A stretch of DNA of 58,995 bases from an uncultured Bacteroidales bacterium (GCA_949297215.1 CASFRV010000012.1:1-58995); one strand, 5' to 3'; positions 44,002 through 53,774 are shown, numbered from the stretch's first letter. The notes: a model not told the origin generated them from the sequence alone. Made by a program: numbers and translations.

Positions 44002-45912
44002 TTACAGTTTACAAATTTCAGAATCTTTGATATCGCATTCTCCACCCAATTTGACATCAATATTGTCATCCTTACTTAATATCAGTTTGCTGTTATTACG
44101 TATAGTGAGCCCACCACCAGGTAAGACCTCTATGTTAGCTTGTTGAAATTCGCAGCAATCTATCAATAGCGTCCCACCTGATTTCACAGTAATTTTGGCA
44201 TCATCATGCATTACAAATTCATCAGTAAGAGTTAGTGTTGCCCCTTCGTTTATGAATATATTGTTATAAATAATAGTTCTATAAAGCATGGTGTCCTTTG
44301 ATATTTCCATTGCGGGATGATCTTTAGGGTTGATATCTATGCACTTTCCATATTTATCTATTCCACCTATTTTAGGATTACTGTCATCTCCGTCTTGGAT
44401 AATAGGTGCCCAGCCTGGAATATTATCAGGTTTCTGGCCTAGCCCCCACGTGTAATATCCATCATCATCGGCATCAATTCCTAAGATAGTTCTTTTATCG
44501 TAAACCTTACTATGTACATTTCCAGTGAAGGCATATAAGCTAATCTTTAAAATATCATCTAAAATTACGTAGCTATATCCATCTTCTCCCCAATTATCGC
44601 CATAATTATTTTTTAAGATCCATGCAGTTCTTCCAATATATGGGCTACTAGAATCAATTGTAATCCATTCGTTTTCATTTGGGACGAATGTTTGTAGTTT
44701 ATCTCCGGTAGTTATTGTTTTATATCCAACAAATGTTACAGTGTGTCCCCATCGTTTAACTGTCTGAGTTGTATAATATAAATTTGCTAATAGGGGAGTT
44801 TTTATAAGAGCTTTTTTGATAGAATCCTCAGAATAGCCCCAAACGAATTGGATATTATCTACGCTAACTATATCTTTTGGTGAGTTACATTTGTTATTAC
44901 AAGGTTCTGTCCAAGATTTCAAAGGGAAACAATTTTCTTCAACAACCCCAAAATCTCTAATATACGCAAGAGCACTATCTGAATACCCTCCTTTTCCTTT
45001 TTGTTCTTCAAAAATGTCAGGATCAGAACATGAGACTATTTCTTGTTCAGATAGGTCCATATTAAGTTTTCTATTAAAGAAAATGTTAATATATGCTTCG
45101 AAACAACTTATGGGTCCAAATGCCCAACACATTCCTCCTCCTTGTGATTTTACAGGTGTTAGCCAATTCTTTCCATGTCTATTCCTCCAATCAAAATTTT
45201 GTACATAAGGTGAGTTCTCATTTACTTCAATGGTGGGTTTGTAATGTATTAGAGGGGAAATTATATAAATTCCTCCTTTATAGTATTCATAGCCTCCCAA
45301 TAATGAGTAATCTTCGCCTAGCATATCACATTTTTCTTGATACGAAAGGGAAGATAGTGAAGTCTTACCAGCACGCCATGTTTTGTTCCGTTGTTTAAGA
45401 TGAGTGTTAATTTTTTTTACAATATAATCTTCACGTTTCTGTTTTAATTGTTGTATCCTTGCTGAAAGTTGTGGTTGTGCTTCGTTGGAAACTAAGAAGT
45501 TGATATTATTTATTGATATTGAGGAATTTACTAATGTAATTCTTAGGTTTTTTGGATTAATTGCATTCATTATACTGGTTTCTATAGCTATGTTTTCAAA
45601 TGTGTCTTTCAAATTATCTGACAAAATCGGATAATTTTCATAGACTAAGAATATATTATCTTCTTTATCGATAAGAACTACGCTGATATAGCTACATATT
45701 GAGTCGTCCAGAGTCGCTTCACCAGTAATTGATAGTCCCTCTATTTGTGGTAAATCACTTATGTTAATTGTGCTAGATTTTGTAAATTCTTTATTTATAA
45801 TAAATTGTCTGGCTACTTCTGCATTTTGTAATTTAAATGCAGAAGTGGCATATTGAGCCTTGCATAAAATAGGTAGAAATAATATAAAGATTAAGTATAA
45901 TATTTGCTTCAT
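44002..45912 (-). CDS. Secreted papain-like (C1) cysteine protease
   Basis: 636 residues with a signal peptide (ILYLIFILFLPILCKAQ). A ~235-residue N-terminal region unlike known propeptides precedes the C1 domain. Oxyanion Gln257 and nucleophile Cys262 lie in SQGGGMCWAFG, catalytic His390 in RWGHTVTFVGY and Asn435 in LKNNYGDNWGEDGYSYV, so the triad is complete. The last ~90 residues are short hydrophobic-alternating repeats (ITVKSGGTLLID; IEVLPGGGLTIRN) suggesting a right-handed beta-helix. No T9SS domain is visible. Strikingly AT-rich compared with the chromosome. Second gene of the operon. Confidence 0.9.
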   Translation of the reverse strand: MKQILYLIFILFLPILCKAQYATSAFKLQNAEVARQFIINKEFTKSSTINISDLPQIEGLSITGEATLDDSICSYISVVLIDKEDNIFLVYENYPILSDNLKDTFENIAIETSIMNAINPKNLRITLVNSSISINNINFLVSNEAQPQLSARIQQLKQKREDYIVKKINTHLKQRNKTWRAGKTSLSSLSYQEKCDMLGEDYSLLGGYEYYKGGIYIISPLIHYKPTIEVNENSPYVQNFDWRNRHGKNWLTPVKSQGGGMCWAFGPISCFEAYINIFFNRKLNMDLSEQEIVSCSDPDIFEEQKGKGGYSDSALAYIRDFGVVEENCFPLKSWTEPCNNKCNSPKDIVSVDNIQFVWGYSEDSIKKALIKTPLLANLYYTTQTVKRWGHTVTFVGYKTITTGDKLQTFVPNENEWITIDSSSPYIGRTAWILKNNYGDNWGEDGYSYVILDDILKISLYAFTGNVHSKVYDKRTILGIDADDDGYYTWGLGQKPDNIPGWAPIIQDGDDSNPKIGGIDKYGKCIDINPKDHPAMEISKDTMLYRTIIYNNIFINEGATLTLTDEFVMHDDAKITVKSGGTLLIDCCEFQQANIEVLPGGGLTIRNNSKLILSKDDNIDVKLGGECDIKDSEICKL

Positions 45913-45926
45913 ATATGTAAATTTAA

Positions 45927-47168
45927 TTATTTTGAATAAATCATTCTTCTTGAATGGATGATTTTACCATCTGCAATTAAAGTATAGAGATATATGCCGG
46001 GCAATAGTTTTTCTGACGTTATTTGAATTTTAAATTTCCCCCTTTCAAGGACTTTATTTTTTTGTATCTCTTTCCCTTTTAGATTATTAATAATAAGGAA
46101 CGCCTCGCGTGTCGTTTCTGGTAGAAAACACTCAATACTTGTTGAAAAGTTGAAAGGATTTGGCTCGTTCTGAAGCATGTAATAGTTGTTATTTAAGGAT
46201 ATATTTCTGTCAGAAGTTTCAGTCCCTTTGCTCTTTTGCTGTTCGTTTCTTTTCAATTCTGCGATTTCAGTTTGTAATTCGTTTATGCTTTTTACTAATA
46301 TAGGAATTATTTCTAAATAGTTTATTCCTTTTTCTCCACTCTCATTTGTATATACTAAATTAGGGAAAACCTTTTCTAATTGCTCTGCAGACAACGCATA
46401 ATGCAGATTTTCATAATCTTGAATTTCTATAGCGCTCATTTTTCTTGTGGGAGCTATAGTATCATTAACCATACTTTGGGCGGTAAATGATTTATTAGGT
46501 TCTTTATAATATGTGAATATATCTAATGATGATAATTTTTTGTTTACATTTTCAGCATCGTCAGCTGTGGAATTTTGTATTCTCATTGTTAATCCTTCAC
46601 CAGTAGATGGAATAGCAACAATACCTTTTATAAAATCAGTTACAGAAAGCGAACCTATGACATGCACATTTCCATTAAATACACCTGCGTATTTCCCTGA
46701 AATGTAAATTCCATTTTCCGTATCATCAGTAGTGCCATATATGGCTGTTCCATTGTTGTTGCCATGTAATCGACCAAAAACTCCATAATTAAAGCCAGAT
46801 GTAGCGTAGCCAGCGCTTCCAATAACTCCGAAAGAACGTCCTACTGTTTTTTGTATTTTTTCCTTTGAAAAAGCTTCACCGTTAATACCAACACTAAAAT
46901 TTTTCCCATAGTTTATACTTTTTGCAAAAATGCCATATCCCCAAGTATTATTATTAGCATTATCTCGTAAAGAATAAATACTATAGGTATTACCTTGTAC
47001 GTATGCAGACGCATCTCCGCGTCCTTGACCTTTAATACTTAGGGATGATTCAGGGCTTGAATTTGTTCCGATAGCAGTATTTCCTGTATTGTATACCTTA
47101 AATTGAGCTAAGCTGGAATTTGGAATTACAATACAGAAAATTGAGAAAATTAAATAATTTGTTTTCAT
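45927..47168 (-). CDS. Tail-fibre/S74-like surface protein with T9SS sorting domain
   Basis: 413 residues with a signal peptide (LIFSIFCIVIPNSSLAQ). A Gly/Asn-rich beta-repeat stalk (residues ~25-190: GNTAIGTNSSPESSL, YGVFGRLHGNNNG) resembles phage tail fibres and trimeric adhesins. It is followed by a region like the S74 intramolecular chaperone (MSAIEIQDYENLHYALSAEQ, FPNLVYTNESGEKGINYLEI, ending in a coiled coil). A type A T9SS domain ends the protein (NEPNPFNFSTSIE, then LLPGIYLYTLIADGKII). Very AT-rich. First gene of the leftward unit and 14 bases from the protease. Confidence 0.82.
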   Translation of the reverse strand: MKTNYLIFSIFCIVIPNSSLAQFKVYNTGNTAIGTNSSPESSLSIKGQGRGDASAYVQGNTYSIYSLRDNANNNTWGYGIFAKSINYGKNFSVGINGEAFSKEKIQKTVGRSFGVIGSAGYATSGFNYGVFGRLHGNNNGTAIYGTTDDTENGIYISGKYAGVFNGNVHVIGSLSVTDFIKGIVAIPSTGEGLTMRIQNSTADDAENVNKKLSSLDIFTYYKEPNKSFTAQSMVNDTIAPTRKMSAIEIQDYENLHYALSAEQLEKVFPNLVYTNESGEKGINYLEIIPILVKSINELQTEIAELKRNEQQKSKGTETSDRNISLNNNYYMLQNEPNPFNFSTSIECFLPETTREAFLIINNLKGKEIQKNKVLERGKFKIQITSEKLLPGIYLYTLIADGKIIHSRRMIYSK

Positions 47169-47461
47169 GGCTTTGTATAATGTATTTGTCGCAAATATAG
47201 CTCTTTTAAAAGTACGAACATTCTAGAATTGTCAAAAAACAAATTACTTTAAATGCTTTAATAATAATATTGCGTTTATTAATGGTTATAAAGAGTCGCT
47301 TTTATGTTGAACTTCTTATTTTTCAAGCGTTCCCCTTAAATTTTTAATGTTTGTTGCGTAGGTATCATGGGAGAGGTTATATAATGTGTAAATAAAACGC
47401 CCGCCCCAGATATAGTGGGACGGGCAATAATCTATAGAAAGCGAACGAGAGGTGGTAGGTT
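47169..47461. other. AT-rich intergenic region and promoter of the island operon
   Basis: Contains a minus-strand TATATTTG -7 box (47192-47199) for the T9SS operon. The rest (47200-47461) is AT-rich with no gene, ending just after the rubrerythrin gene. It marks the right boundary of the AT-rich island. Confidence 0.6.
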
Positions 47462-48019
47462 TTATTTCTTGTCGCCGAAGTAGCGCTTGAAGAGGCCTTC
47501 GAAGCCGCGGCCGTGGCGGGCTTCGTCGCGGGCCATCTCATGCACGGTGTCGTGGATGGCGTCGAGGTTGAGCTCCTTGGCACGCTTGGCGATGCGCGTC
47601 TTGTCCTCGCAGGCACCGGCCTCGGCGTTCATGCGCTTTTCGAGGTTAGTCTTCGTGTCCCACACGACGTCGCCCAGCAGTTCGGCGAACTTGGAGGCGT
47701 GCTCGGCCTCTTCCCAAGCGTAGCGCTTGAAGGCCTCGGCTATTTCGGGGTAGCCCTCGCGGTCGGCCTGGCGGCTCATGGCGAGATACATGCCCACCTC
47801 GGTGCATTCGCCCATGAAGTGGTTGTTGAGGTCCTTGATCATTTCCTCGTCGCAGCCTTTGGCCACGCCGATTTCGTGCTCGGCCACGAAGGAGAGGCTG
47901 CTGTCCTCGGTGAGCTCCTTAAACTTCGATGCGGGGACGCCGCACATGGGGCACTTTTCGGGAGCGTGTTCGCCTTCGTAGATGTAGCCGCAAACGGTGC
48001 AGATGAACTTCTTTTTCAT
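47462..48019 (-). CDS. Rubrerythrin with N-terminal rubredoxin domain
   Basis: A 185-residue peroxide-scavenging iron protein. The Fe(Cys)4 centre is N-terminal (C7, C10, C23, C26 in [12 protein letters not shown] and [10 protein letters not shown]), the reverse order of classical rubrerythrin. A ferritin-like di-iron domain with ExxH pairs follows ([41 protein letters not shown]). Such reverse rubrerythrins act as NADH peroxidases in anaerobes. It follows the PerR-like gene by 38 bases without its own promoter, so the two form a peroxide-defence operon. Confidence 0.93.
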   Translation of the reverse strand: MKKKFICTVCGYIYEGEHAPEKCPMCGVPASKFKELTEDSSLSFVAEHEIGVAKGCDEEMIKDLNNHFMGECTEVGMYLAMSRQADREGYPEIAEAFKRYAWEEAEHASKFAELLGDVVWDTKTNLEKRMNAEAGACEDKTRIAKRAKELNLDAIHDTVHEMARDEARHGRGFEGLFKRYFGDKK

Positions 48020-48057
48020 GTCTGTGATGTTTTAAATTGTTAGTCCGATATTGGGTG

Positions 48058-48495
48058 TTAATTGTTGGCGCATTGATGACAGAGTCCGCGATAGTAGAGG
48101 TCAACGCTCTCGGTGCAGAAGCCCTCGGGCAGGAGGCGCAGCCCCTCTTGCAGGAGGCCGGCGGCAGGCACGTCGAACACCTTGCCGCAGCTGCGGCACA
48201 GGAAATGGGCGTGGGGCGCCGTCACGCCGTCGAAACAGGCGTTGTGGCCGTCGATGGTGAGCATCGTGGCTGCCCCCTGGCGCACGAAAAGGCGGAGCGT
48301 GTTGTAGACCGTCGTTTTCGAGAGGGTGGGGATCTTTCCCACCAGTGCGTTGTAGATTTCGTCGGCCGTGGGATGCGTGCGGTGTGCGCTGAGATATCCC
48401 ATCACGGCCAGCCGTTGCACGGATGGCTTGATGTCGTGGGCGACGAGGGCGTCGTAGGCGGCGTTTTCGCTCATCTCTTGCAGTTTTGAACTCAT
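48058..48495 (-). CDS. PerR-like Fur family regulator
   Basis: 145 residues. Fur fold with the helix-turn-helix KPSVQRLAVMGYLSAHRTHP and TLSKTTVYNTLRLFVRQGAA, then histidine-rich HAHFLCRSCGKVFD and GLCHQCANN with two CxxC pairs for structural zinc. A ferroxidase-like metal site through His/Asp residues would be expected of PerR. The adjacent rubrerythrin gene supports peroxide sensing, which is inference. The frame begins at a TTG overlapping the promoter, so ATG 48495 is chosen. Probably autoregulated through the palindrome at 48537-48557. Confidence 0.88.
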   Translation of the reverse strand: MSSKLQEMSENAAYDALVAHDIKPSVQRLAVMGYLSAHRTHPTADEIYNALVGKIPTLSKTTVYNTLRLFVRQGAATMLTIDGHNACFDGVTAPHAHFLCRSCGKVFDVPAAGLLQEGLRLLPEGFCTESVDLYYRGLCHQCANN

Positions 48496-48513
48496 TACAA
48501 TTTTATTTCGATG

Positions 48514-48557
48514 CAAAGATAGTACTTGTTGTTCCCACCGGCAAAATTTTAGCCGGT
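48514..48557 (-). promoter_or_regulatory. Promoter of the PerR-rubrerythrin operon with overlapping inverted repeat
   Basis: Minus-strand TATCTTTG (48514-48521) with TTTTG-type -33 (48542-48545) 20 bases upstream. ACCGGC-AAAATTTTA-GCCGGT (48537-48557) overlaps the -33 box: a likely operator. Confidence 0.7.
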
Positions 48558-48676
48558 AAATTTTGTTTCCTCGGTGTGAAAAAATGATGAAGGACGGGCG
48601 TGGGGCAAAAAAATCCCCGCAGCGCGGGGTGCGTTGCGGGGAGGGAGAGGGCGACGGGTGTGGGCCCGCGCTGTTT

Positions 48677-50257
48677 TCATTGCTTTTCGCCTGCTGCCTT
48701 GGCGGGTGCGTCGGCCACCTCGGCGCGCTGCTGGCGCACGCGCTTCAGCAGGGCCTGCATTTCGAAGAGCTTCTCGGGCTCTTGGGCGGCCAGGTTCTCA
48801 GCCTCGCCCCGGGCGTCGAGGCGGTAGAGCTGGGGCGTGACGGAGTAGCCCGTCTCGACGCGCGGCGTGCCGTAGGATATGGCGGGGCCGTCGGAGGGCT
48901 CGATGTATTTCCACTCCTTCGTGCGGATGGAGAGCGTGTGGTTGGAGGCCTGCTCGACCACCCAGGGACGGTCGGTGGCGTCCTCGCCCAGGAGGTTGCC
49001 CAGACGGTTGCGGCTGTCGGGGGCTGCACCCTTGGGGATGCGGGCACCGGCCAGCGAGGCAAGCGAGCGGAACCAGTCGATCTGCGAGGTGAGCACGTCG
49101 ACCGTGCGGCCGCCCTGCACGCGTGCCGGCCAGCGCACGATGGCAGGCACACGCGTGCCTGCTTCGAGGGCGCTGTATTTGCCACCGCGCAGTCCGCCCG
49201 CGGGGTCGTGGCCGTTCAGGCGTTCGTTGGCCTCGTCCTTATAGCCGTCGTCGAGCACGGGGCCGTTGTCGCTCGAAAGGATGACGAGCGTGTTCTTGTC
49301 GAGGCCCGTTTTGCGGAGCTTCTCCATGATTTGCCCGACGGTCCAGTCGAACTGCACGATGGCGTCGCCGCGCAGGCCCATCTTGTTTTTGCCCCGGAAG
49401 CGCTCGTGCGGGAAGCGGGGCACGTGGATGTCGTTCGTGGCGAGATACATGAAGAAGGGTTCGCGGCGGTGTTCGTCGATGAAGCGCACGGCGTGGGCCA
49501 CGATGCTGTCGGCTATGTTTTCGTCCTTCCAGAGCGCGCGGCCGCCGCCCTTCATGTAGCCGATGCGGCTGATGCCGTTGACGATGCTCTGGTTGTGGTG
49601 TTCGCTCGGTTTGAGGTTGTAGAGCAGTTCGGGGTTGTCGCGGCCGGTGGGTTCGCCGGGGAAGTTGCGGGCATAGCTCACCTCGATGGGAGCCGAGGGG
49701 TCGTAGTTGGCCACCATGCCGTTCTCGATGAACACGCAGGGCACGCGGTCGCCCGTGGCGGCCATGATGTATGAATAGTCGAAGCCGAGGTCGGCAGGGG
49801 CGGCTGCCAGCGGTGCGTTCCAGTCCTGCTCGCCCGTCTTGTCGCCCAGGCCGAGGTGCCATTTTCCGATGGCGGCCGTGGCGTAGCCTGCGCTGCGGAA
49901 GGCATCGGCTAGGGTGAACTGTCCGGGCTTGATGATCATGGCGGCGTTGCCTTGGGCAATGTCAGTGCCCGGCCGGCGCCAGGCATATTCGCCCGTGAGC
50001 AGCGAATAGCGCGAGGGGGTGCTGGTGGCGGCCACGGCGTGGGTGTTGGTCAGGCGGATGCCTTCGTCGGCCAGACGGTTCACGTTGGGCGTCTCCACGT
50101 TTTTGGCGCCGTAGCATTCCAGGTCGCCGTAGCCCAGGTCGTCGGCATAGATGATGATGACGTTCGGACGGTTGTCGCCGTCGCCCTTTTGCGGGGCAGC
50201 CTCGGCGTTGAGCAATCCTGCGGCAAAGGGGAGCAGCAGCAGTTTCTCTTGTTTCAT
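48677..50257 (-). CDS. Ser-type arylsulfatase (S1 family)
   Basis: 526 residues with an N-terminal signal-like segment. The sulfatase signature is S79-T-P-S-R-Y-S-L-L-T-G, so formylglycine would be made from Ser by an anaerobic maturase elsewhere in the genome. Upstream YADDLGYGDLECYG provides the calcium-binding Asp pair, and KWHLGLGD and VILSSDNGP are further family landmarks. It should remove sulfate esters from sugars, and the subfamily is not determinable here. The frame opens at 50305, but ATG 50257 gives the signal sequence. Downstream of the GH16 gene and separated from it by a hairpin. Confidence 0.93.
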   Translation of the reverse strand: MKQEKLLLLPFAAGLLNAEAAPQKGDGDNRPNVIIIYADDLGYGDLECYGAKNVETPNVNRLADEGIRLTNTHAVAATSTPSRYSLLTGEYAWRRPGTDIAQGNAAMIIKPGQFTLADAFRSAGYATAAIGKWHLGLGDKTGEQDWNAPLAAAPADLGFDYSYIMAATGDRVPCVFIENGMVANYDPSAPIEVSYARNFPGEPTGRDNPELLYNLKPSEHHNQSIVNGISRIGYMKGGGRALWKDENIADSIVAHAVRFIDEHRREPFFMYLATNDIHVPRFPHERFRGKNKMGLRGDAIVQFDWTVGQIMEKLRKTGLDKNTLVILSSDNGPVLDDGYKDEANERLNGHDPAGGLRGGKYSALEAGTRVPAIVRWPARVQGGRTVDVLTSQIDWFRSLASLAGARIPKGAAPDSRNRLGNLLGEDATDRPWVVEQASNHTLSIRTKEWKYIEPSDGPAISYGTPRVETGYSVTPQLYRLDARGEAENLAAQEPEKLFEMQALLKRVRQQRAEVADAPAKAAGEKQ

Positions 50258-50302
50258 GGGTAGATGGTTTGGGTAAAGAGTTTTTGTTTGTAAGTTTATA
50301 AA

Positions 50303-50340
50303 CAAGGAGCGGCTTCTGTTGTCAGAAATCGCTCCTTGCT
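50303..50340 (-). terminator. Terminator of the GH29-GH16 unit
   Basis: AGCAAGGAGCG pairs with CGCTCCTTGTT across a loop of about 18 bases, located between the GH16 and sulfatase genes. Some readthrough into the sulfatase gene is plausible. Confidence 0.65.
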
Positions 50341-50387
50341 GTTTATCGCGTCGTGCTTTCAGGTGTAGCCTGTGACGTTACGCCCGT

Positions 50388-53300
50388 TCAGGGGACGAGG
50401 ATTTTCTTCCCGTTCACGAGGTAAACGCCCTTCATCACGTTGATGTCTTTGTAGCCGTCGACAACGTTGTTGAAGACGGGGTGGCCGGCCATATCGCAGA
50501 CCATGACCTTCTGGGCGGAGCCGGCGTAGATGTGAAGGGCGCCTTCGGTGGCCGTCACGTCGAGCCGGTTGCCCGAGGTGACGCCGCCGATGCCGTCCGT
50601 GTCGTCTTTCTGATAGACGCGCACCCAGTCGAAGAGCGTTTCGTACGTATGCGTCACATCGGCGTCGGCTGCCCACGAACCGTTACCCACGGATTGGTTG
50701 AGGATGATGTAGAAATCGTGGTCGAAAGGCCATTGCCCTTTGCTGAGGGCGTCCTGGTCGTTCTCCGACTTGGCGTAGCTGCCCACCTTCTTGCCGTCGA
50801 CATACCACGTCAGCAGCGTCGGCGTCCATTCGAGGCCGTACGTGTGATAACGGTCCATGCTGACGTTTTCGTTGAAAGACGACTTCGGGTTGTTTTTGTT
50901 GCCGAGGTTGTACGTCCAGTTGGAGTGGACGGTGTGATAGGCCTTGTTTTCGGTGTCGATCTGCTCGAAGATGTCGATTTCGCCGTCGTTGGGCCATCCT
51001 TCCACGGCCACGTTGGGCATCATCCAGAAGGCGGGGAAGTTGCCCTTGTGGGGGTTGGTCAGGATACGGCCTTCCACCTTACCATACAGGAAGGGGAATT
51101 TTCCCTGCGTCTTGATACCGCCGGTAATCATGGGCACGTTGTCGGTTGTCTGGTCGGGGTTGGGGATGGCGCGGGCCACGAGTTTTCCGTCCTGCACGTA
51201 GATAACCTCTTTGCTGTCGGAGAGCCAGCGGTTCCATGTGGCGTTTTCGCGCACGCAACGGCTCCAATACATCTCGTCGGGCTGGCTGCCGTCCTCGCCG
51301 TTGAATTCTTCAACGAAAACAGGCCGCCATTCCGACTCGCTCGTGGGTTCCCACAGCGCGGTGATGACGATGTTGCCGTCGATGCTGTCGGCGGGAATGG
51401 TGTAGGCGGCGTCAGAACTGACGGTGTATTCGCTCCACTGACGGTTGCCGTGGACGTATTGCGGGCCGTCAAAGTTGAGTCCGTGCTTAATGGTCATGCC
51501 TTTGAAGGCAAAGTCGTCCGTGGCGGGCGTAGGCACGACGGCCAGGCGTTCGCCGATGGGAGCCAGGAGGGGCAGGCCCGTGTTGCTTGCTCCGTTCACG
51601 CTGCCGTGCTCGGTGATCACCTCAACGGTTTCCTCACCCGATACGACGTTCAGCAGAAAATCGATGATGTAGCCGCCGTTGTCGGTGAGCAAGTTGCCCG
51701 GGCCCGGTTGGCCTGCGGGGTCAAGGTTGTTCCAGTCGGTTTTGAAGCGGGCGCGGTATTTGCCCGGGCGCAGGGCGGGGTGGATAGAGAACGCGGGAGC
51801 AGAGTTGACGGCCACGTCGCCGGCAGCTCCTGCGATGGTCTGTCCCAGGCTGTTCTTGCCTTCGTAATAGGTGTACGACAGCAGTTCACCGGCAGGCGTG
51901 GGCGTGCCGTCGGCGTTGAGGGACGTGTTGAACTGCCCGTCCTGGTTGAGGTCAACGTAGAGATAGTGGTGCATGGCGCGGCCGGTGTAGCTCACGCCGA
52001 TGGTCACTTCGTCGCCGGGCATCACCGTCACCTGCTTGTTCGTGCGGTCCTGATAGACGTGCTTGTTGCCGCTGGTGGCGATGGTGGTGGCGCCGGCCTG
52101 CGTAGCCGTGAACGTGATGTTGTTCAGGCTGCGGTCGCCGCGGCTGATGACGTCGTCTTCGCCGTAGTTAGAGGGGTAGTCGTCGCCGGGTTCGGGCGTG
52201 TCGCCTTTTATCTCGACGAAGAGGCCTTCGATGCGCACCTCACCGATCATGATTTCGGCGGGAAGCGTGAACGTATCGTCGTCGCCGAAGAGATAGGCGG
52301 GATATTCCACCGTGAAGTACTGCGGCGTGCTGTGAACGAACTCATCGCCGTCCAGATTGTAGCCGTAGGTCACGCGGATGCCGTCGTAGGTGAAGCCGTT
52401 CTCGGGGTCCATCTTGATGGTGAAAGGCTCGCCAAACGGCGTTTCATAGCGGTTCAGGTCTTCGCCCTTGGCGCTCAGCACGGCACCGTTGCGGTTGGCG
52501 TCGCTCACGAGCACCTTGTCGCCATGCAGGTTGAGGAGCACGTCGACGATGGTGCCGGCGTTGTGGGCGATGTGGTTGCTCTCGTCCACGCGGCCTCCCG
52601 GGTCGACGCTGCCCCAGTCGAGCTTATAGCGCATGCGGTAGAAGCCGTTGGCCAAGTCGGCGGGAATGGTGAAGGCAGGCGGGTTGATGCGGTCGCCCGC
52701 CTCGTTGTTGCTCACTTCCGATCCGTCGCTGGCATATCCTCCTCCGCCTTCTTCTTTCTGCACGTAGGCGTAAGTCATCAGGTCGCTGCCTTCGGGTATG
52801 CGCCAGCCCTCTTCCAGGTCGGCTGTGAAGCGTCCGTCGTGGCCGCGGTCCAGATAGACGTAGCCGTTCATCCATTTGGCTGTGTAGCCGAAGAGCGGGG
52901 TGACGGTTTCGCCGGCCTTGGCCGTGAACATCTTCGTGAGCATCGGGCGGTAAAGCGTCTGCGGGTCGGCCACGCTTACGTCGATGGTCTGGTTGCCGTC
53001 GGATGAACCGTTGAGCGAGATGGAGCTCAGCTTGCGGTCGGTGCGGGTGGTCGTGGCGTCTTCGTCGAAGTTGACCACGTAGTCGCCGCGGCGGAAGCGC
53101 GGGTTGGGATCGTCGCTGATTTCGATTTCGTCGACGTAAGCCAGGAAGTCGCTCGTCAGTTCGTGGGGCGACTCGCAGTCGGGCACGACGACGAGGCTAT
53201 GTATTTCGATGGTGGCGGTGATGTTGCCGTTGTCATCCTTGATGGGCATGGCGCCACGGATGGGGAACACGGCGTCGTACCAGTGGCCGTCGGCGCCGAC

Positions 53301-53762
53301 GGGGCTCGTGGAGAGCACCCAGAACTGCTCGGCCTCGGGCGACTGGTCGGCACGTTCCGTACGCTTGCCCAGGCCCACGAGCATGACGCGGCCTTCCTTG
53401 GGTTTGCTCATGAACACGTGGACGTAGCGCATTGTGTCTGTGAGCGAGAAAGGCTCTTTCAGGTCGATGCGCACACCGAACGTGTTGCTGCCGAAGCGCG
53501 AGCGCTGTACGCCGAGGATTTTCTCCGTGGTGTTGGGAGCGTAGCCCAGCAGCTCGTCTTCGGTGTTCAGGAAGTTGTCGATGACGGCCACGTTGCCTTC
53601 CAGCTGGGCGGCGTTGCCTTTCTGGGCGCGGAAGGGGGAATTTTCCCACGTGTCGTACACGCCGATGGCTTTGTAGTCGTCGTTTTCAAAATGAATGGTT
53701 TGAGCGGCGGCCGTAAGGGGCAGTGCGACAGCGGCCAGGCTCATATATTTCTTGAAATTCAT
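50388..53762 (-). CDS. Multidomain GH16 endo-glycanase with GEVED-like modules
   Basis: 1124 residues with signal peptide (MNFKKYMSLAAVALPLTAAAQ). Residues about 20-220 are a beta-rich carbohydrate-binding-like region. Two repeats with the GEVED-like core follow (GYVYLDRGHDGRFTADLEEG and HYLYVDLNQDGQFNTSLNAD). The GH16 catalytic domain (about 830-1050) has GEIDIFEQID with nucleophile E928, D930 and acid/base E933. The final ~60 residues (LDVTATEGALHIYAG to KGVYLVNGKKILV) resemble a T9SS-type C-terminal domain. It probably cleaves beta-1,3/1,4-linked glycans or mucin O-glycans internally. 12 bases after the GH29 gene. Confidence 0.9.
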   Translation of the reverse strand: MNFKKYMSLAAVALPLTAAAQTIHFENDDYKAIGVYDTWENSPFRAQKGNAAQLEGNVAVIDNFLNTEDELLGYAPNTTEKILGVQRSRFGSNTFGVRIDLKEPFSLTDTMRYVHVFMSKPKEGRVMLVGLGKRTERADQSPEAEQFWVLSTSPVGADGHWYDAVFPIRGAMPIKDDNGNITATIEIHSLVVVPDCESPHELTSDFLAYVDEIEISDDPNPRFRRGDYVVNFDEDATTTRTDRKLSSISLNGSSDGNQTIDVSVADPQTLYRPMLTKMFTAKAGETVTPLFGYTAKWMNGYVYLDRGHDGRFTADLEEGWRIPEGSDLMTYAYVQKEEGGGGYASDGSEVSNNEAGDRINPPAFTIPADLANGFYRMRYKLDWGSVDPGGRVDESNHIAHNAGTIVDVLLNLHGDKVLVSDANRNGAVLSAKGEDLNRYETPFGEPFTIKMDPENGFTYDGIRVTYGYNLDGDEFVHSTPQYFTVEYPAYLFGDDDTFTLPAEIMIGEVRIEGLFVEIKGDTPEPGDDYPSNYGEDDVISRGDRSLNNITFTATQAGATTIATSGNKHVYQDRTNKQVTVMPGDEVTIGVSYTGRAMHHYLYVDLNQDGQFNTSLNADGTPTPAGELLSYTYYEGKNSLGQTIAGAAGDVAVNSAPAFSIHPALRPGKYRARFKTDWNNLDPAGQPGPGNLLTDNGGYIIDFLLNVVSGEETVEVITEHGSVNGASNTGLPLLAPIGERLAVVPTPATDDFAFKGMTIKHGLNFDGPQYVHGNRQWSEYTVSSDAAYTIPADSIDGNIVITALWEPTSESEWRPVFVEEFNGEDGSQPDEMYWSRCVRENATWNRWLSDSKEVIYVQDGKLVARAIPNPDQTTDNVPMITGGIKTQGKFPFLYGKVEGRILTNPHKGNFPAFWMMPNVAVEGWPNDGEIDIFEQIDTENKAYHTVHSNWTYNLGNKNNPKSSFNENVSMDRYHTYGLEWTPTLLTWYVDGKKVGSYAKSENDQDALSKGQWPFDHDFYIILNQSVGNGSWAADADVTHTYETLFDWVRVYQKDDTDGIGGVTSGNRLDVTATEGALHIYAGSAQKVMVCDMAGHPVFNNVVDGYKDINVMKGVYLVNGKKILVP

Positions 53763-53774
53763 GGTCTTCTGGAT

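Noticed and set aside
50481-53006. 841-codon open frame on the plus strand
   Set aside because: Antisense shadow of the GH16 gene.
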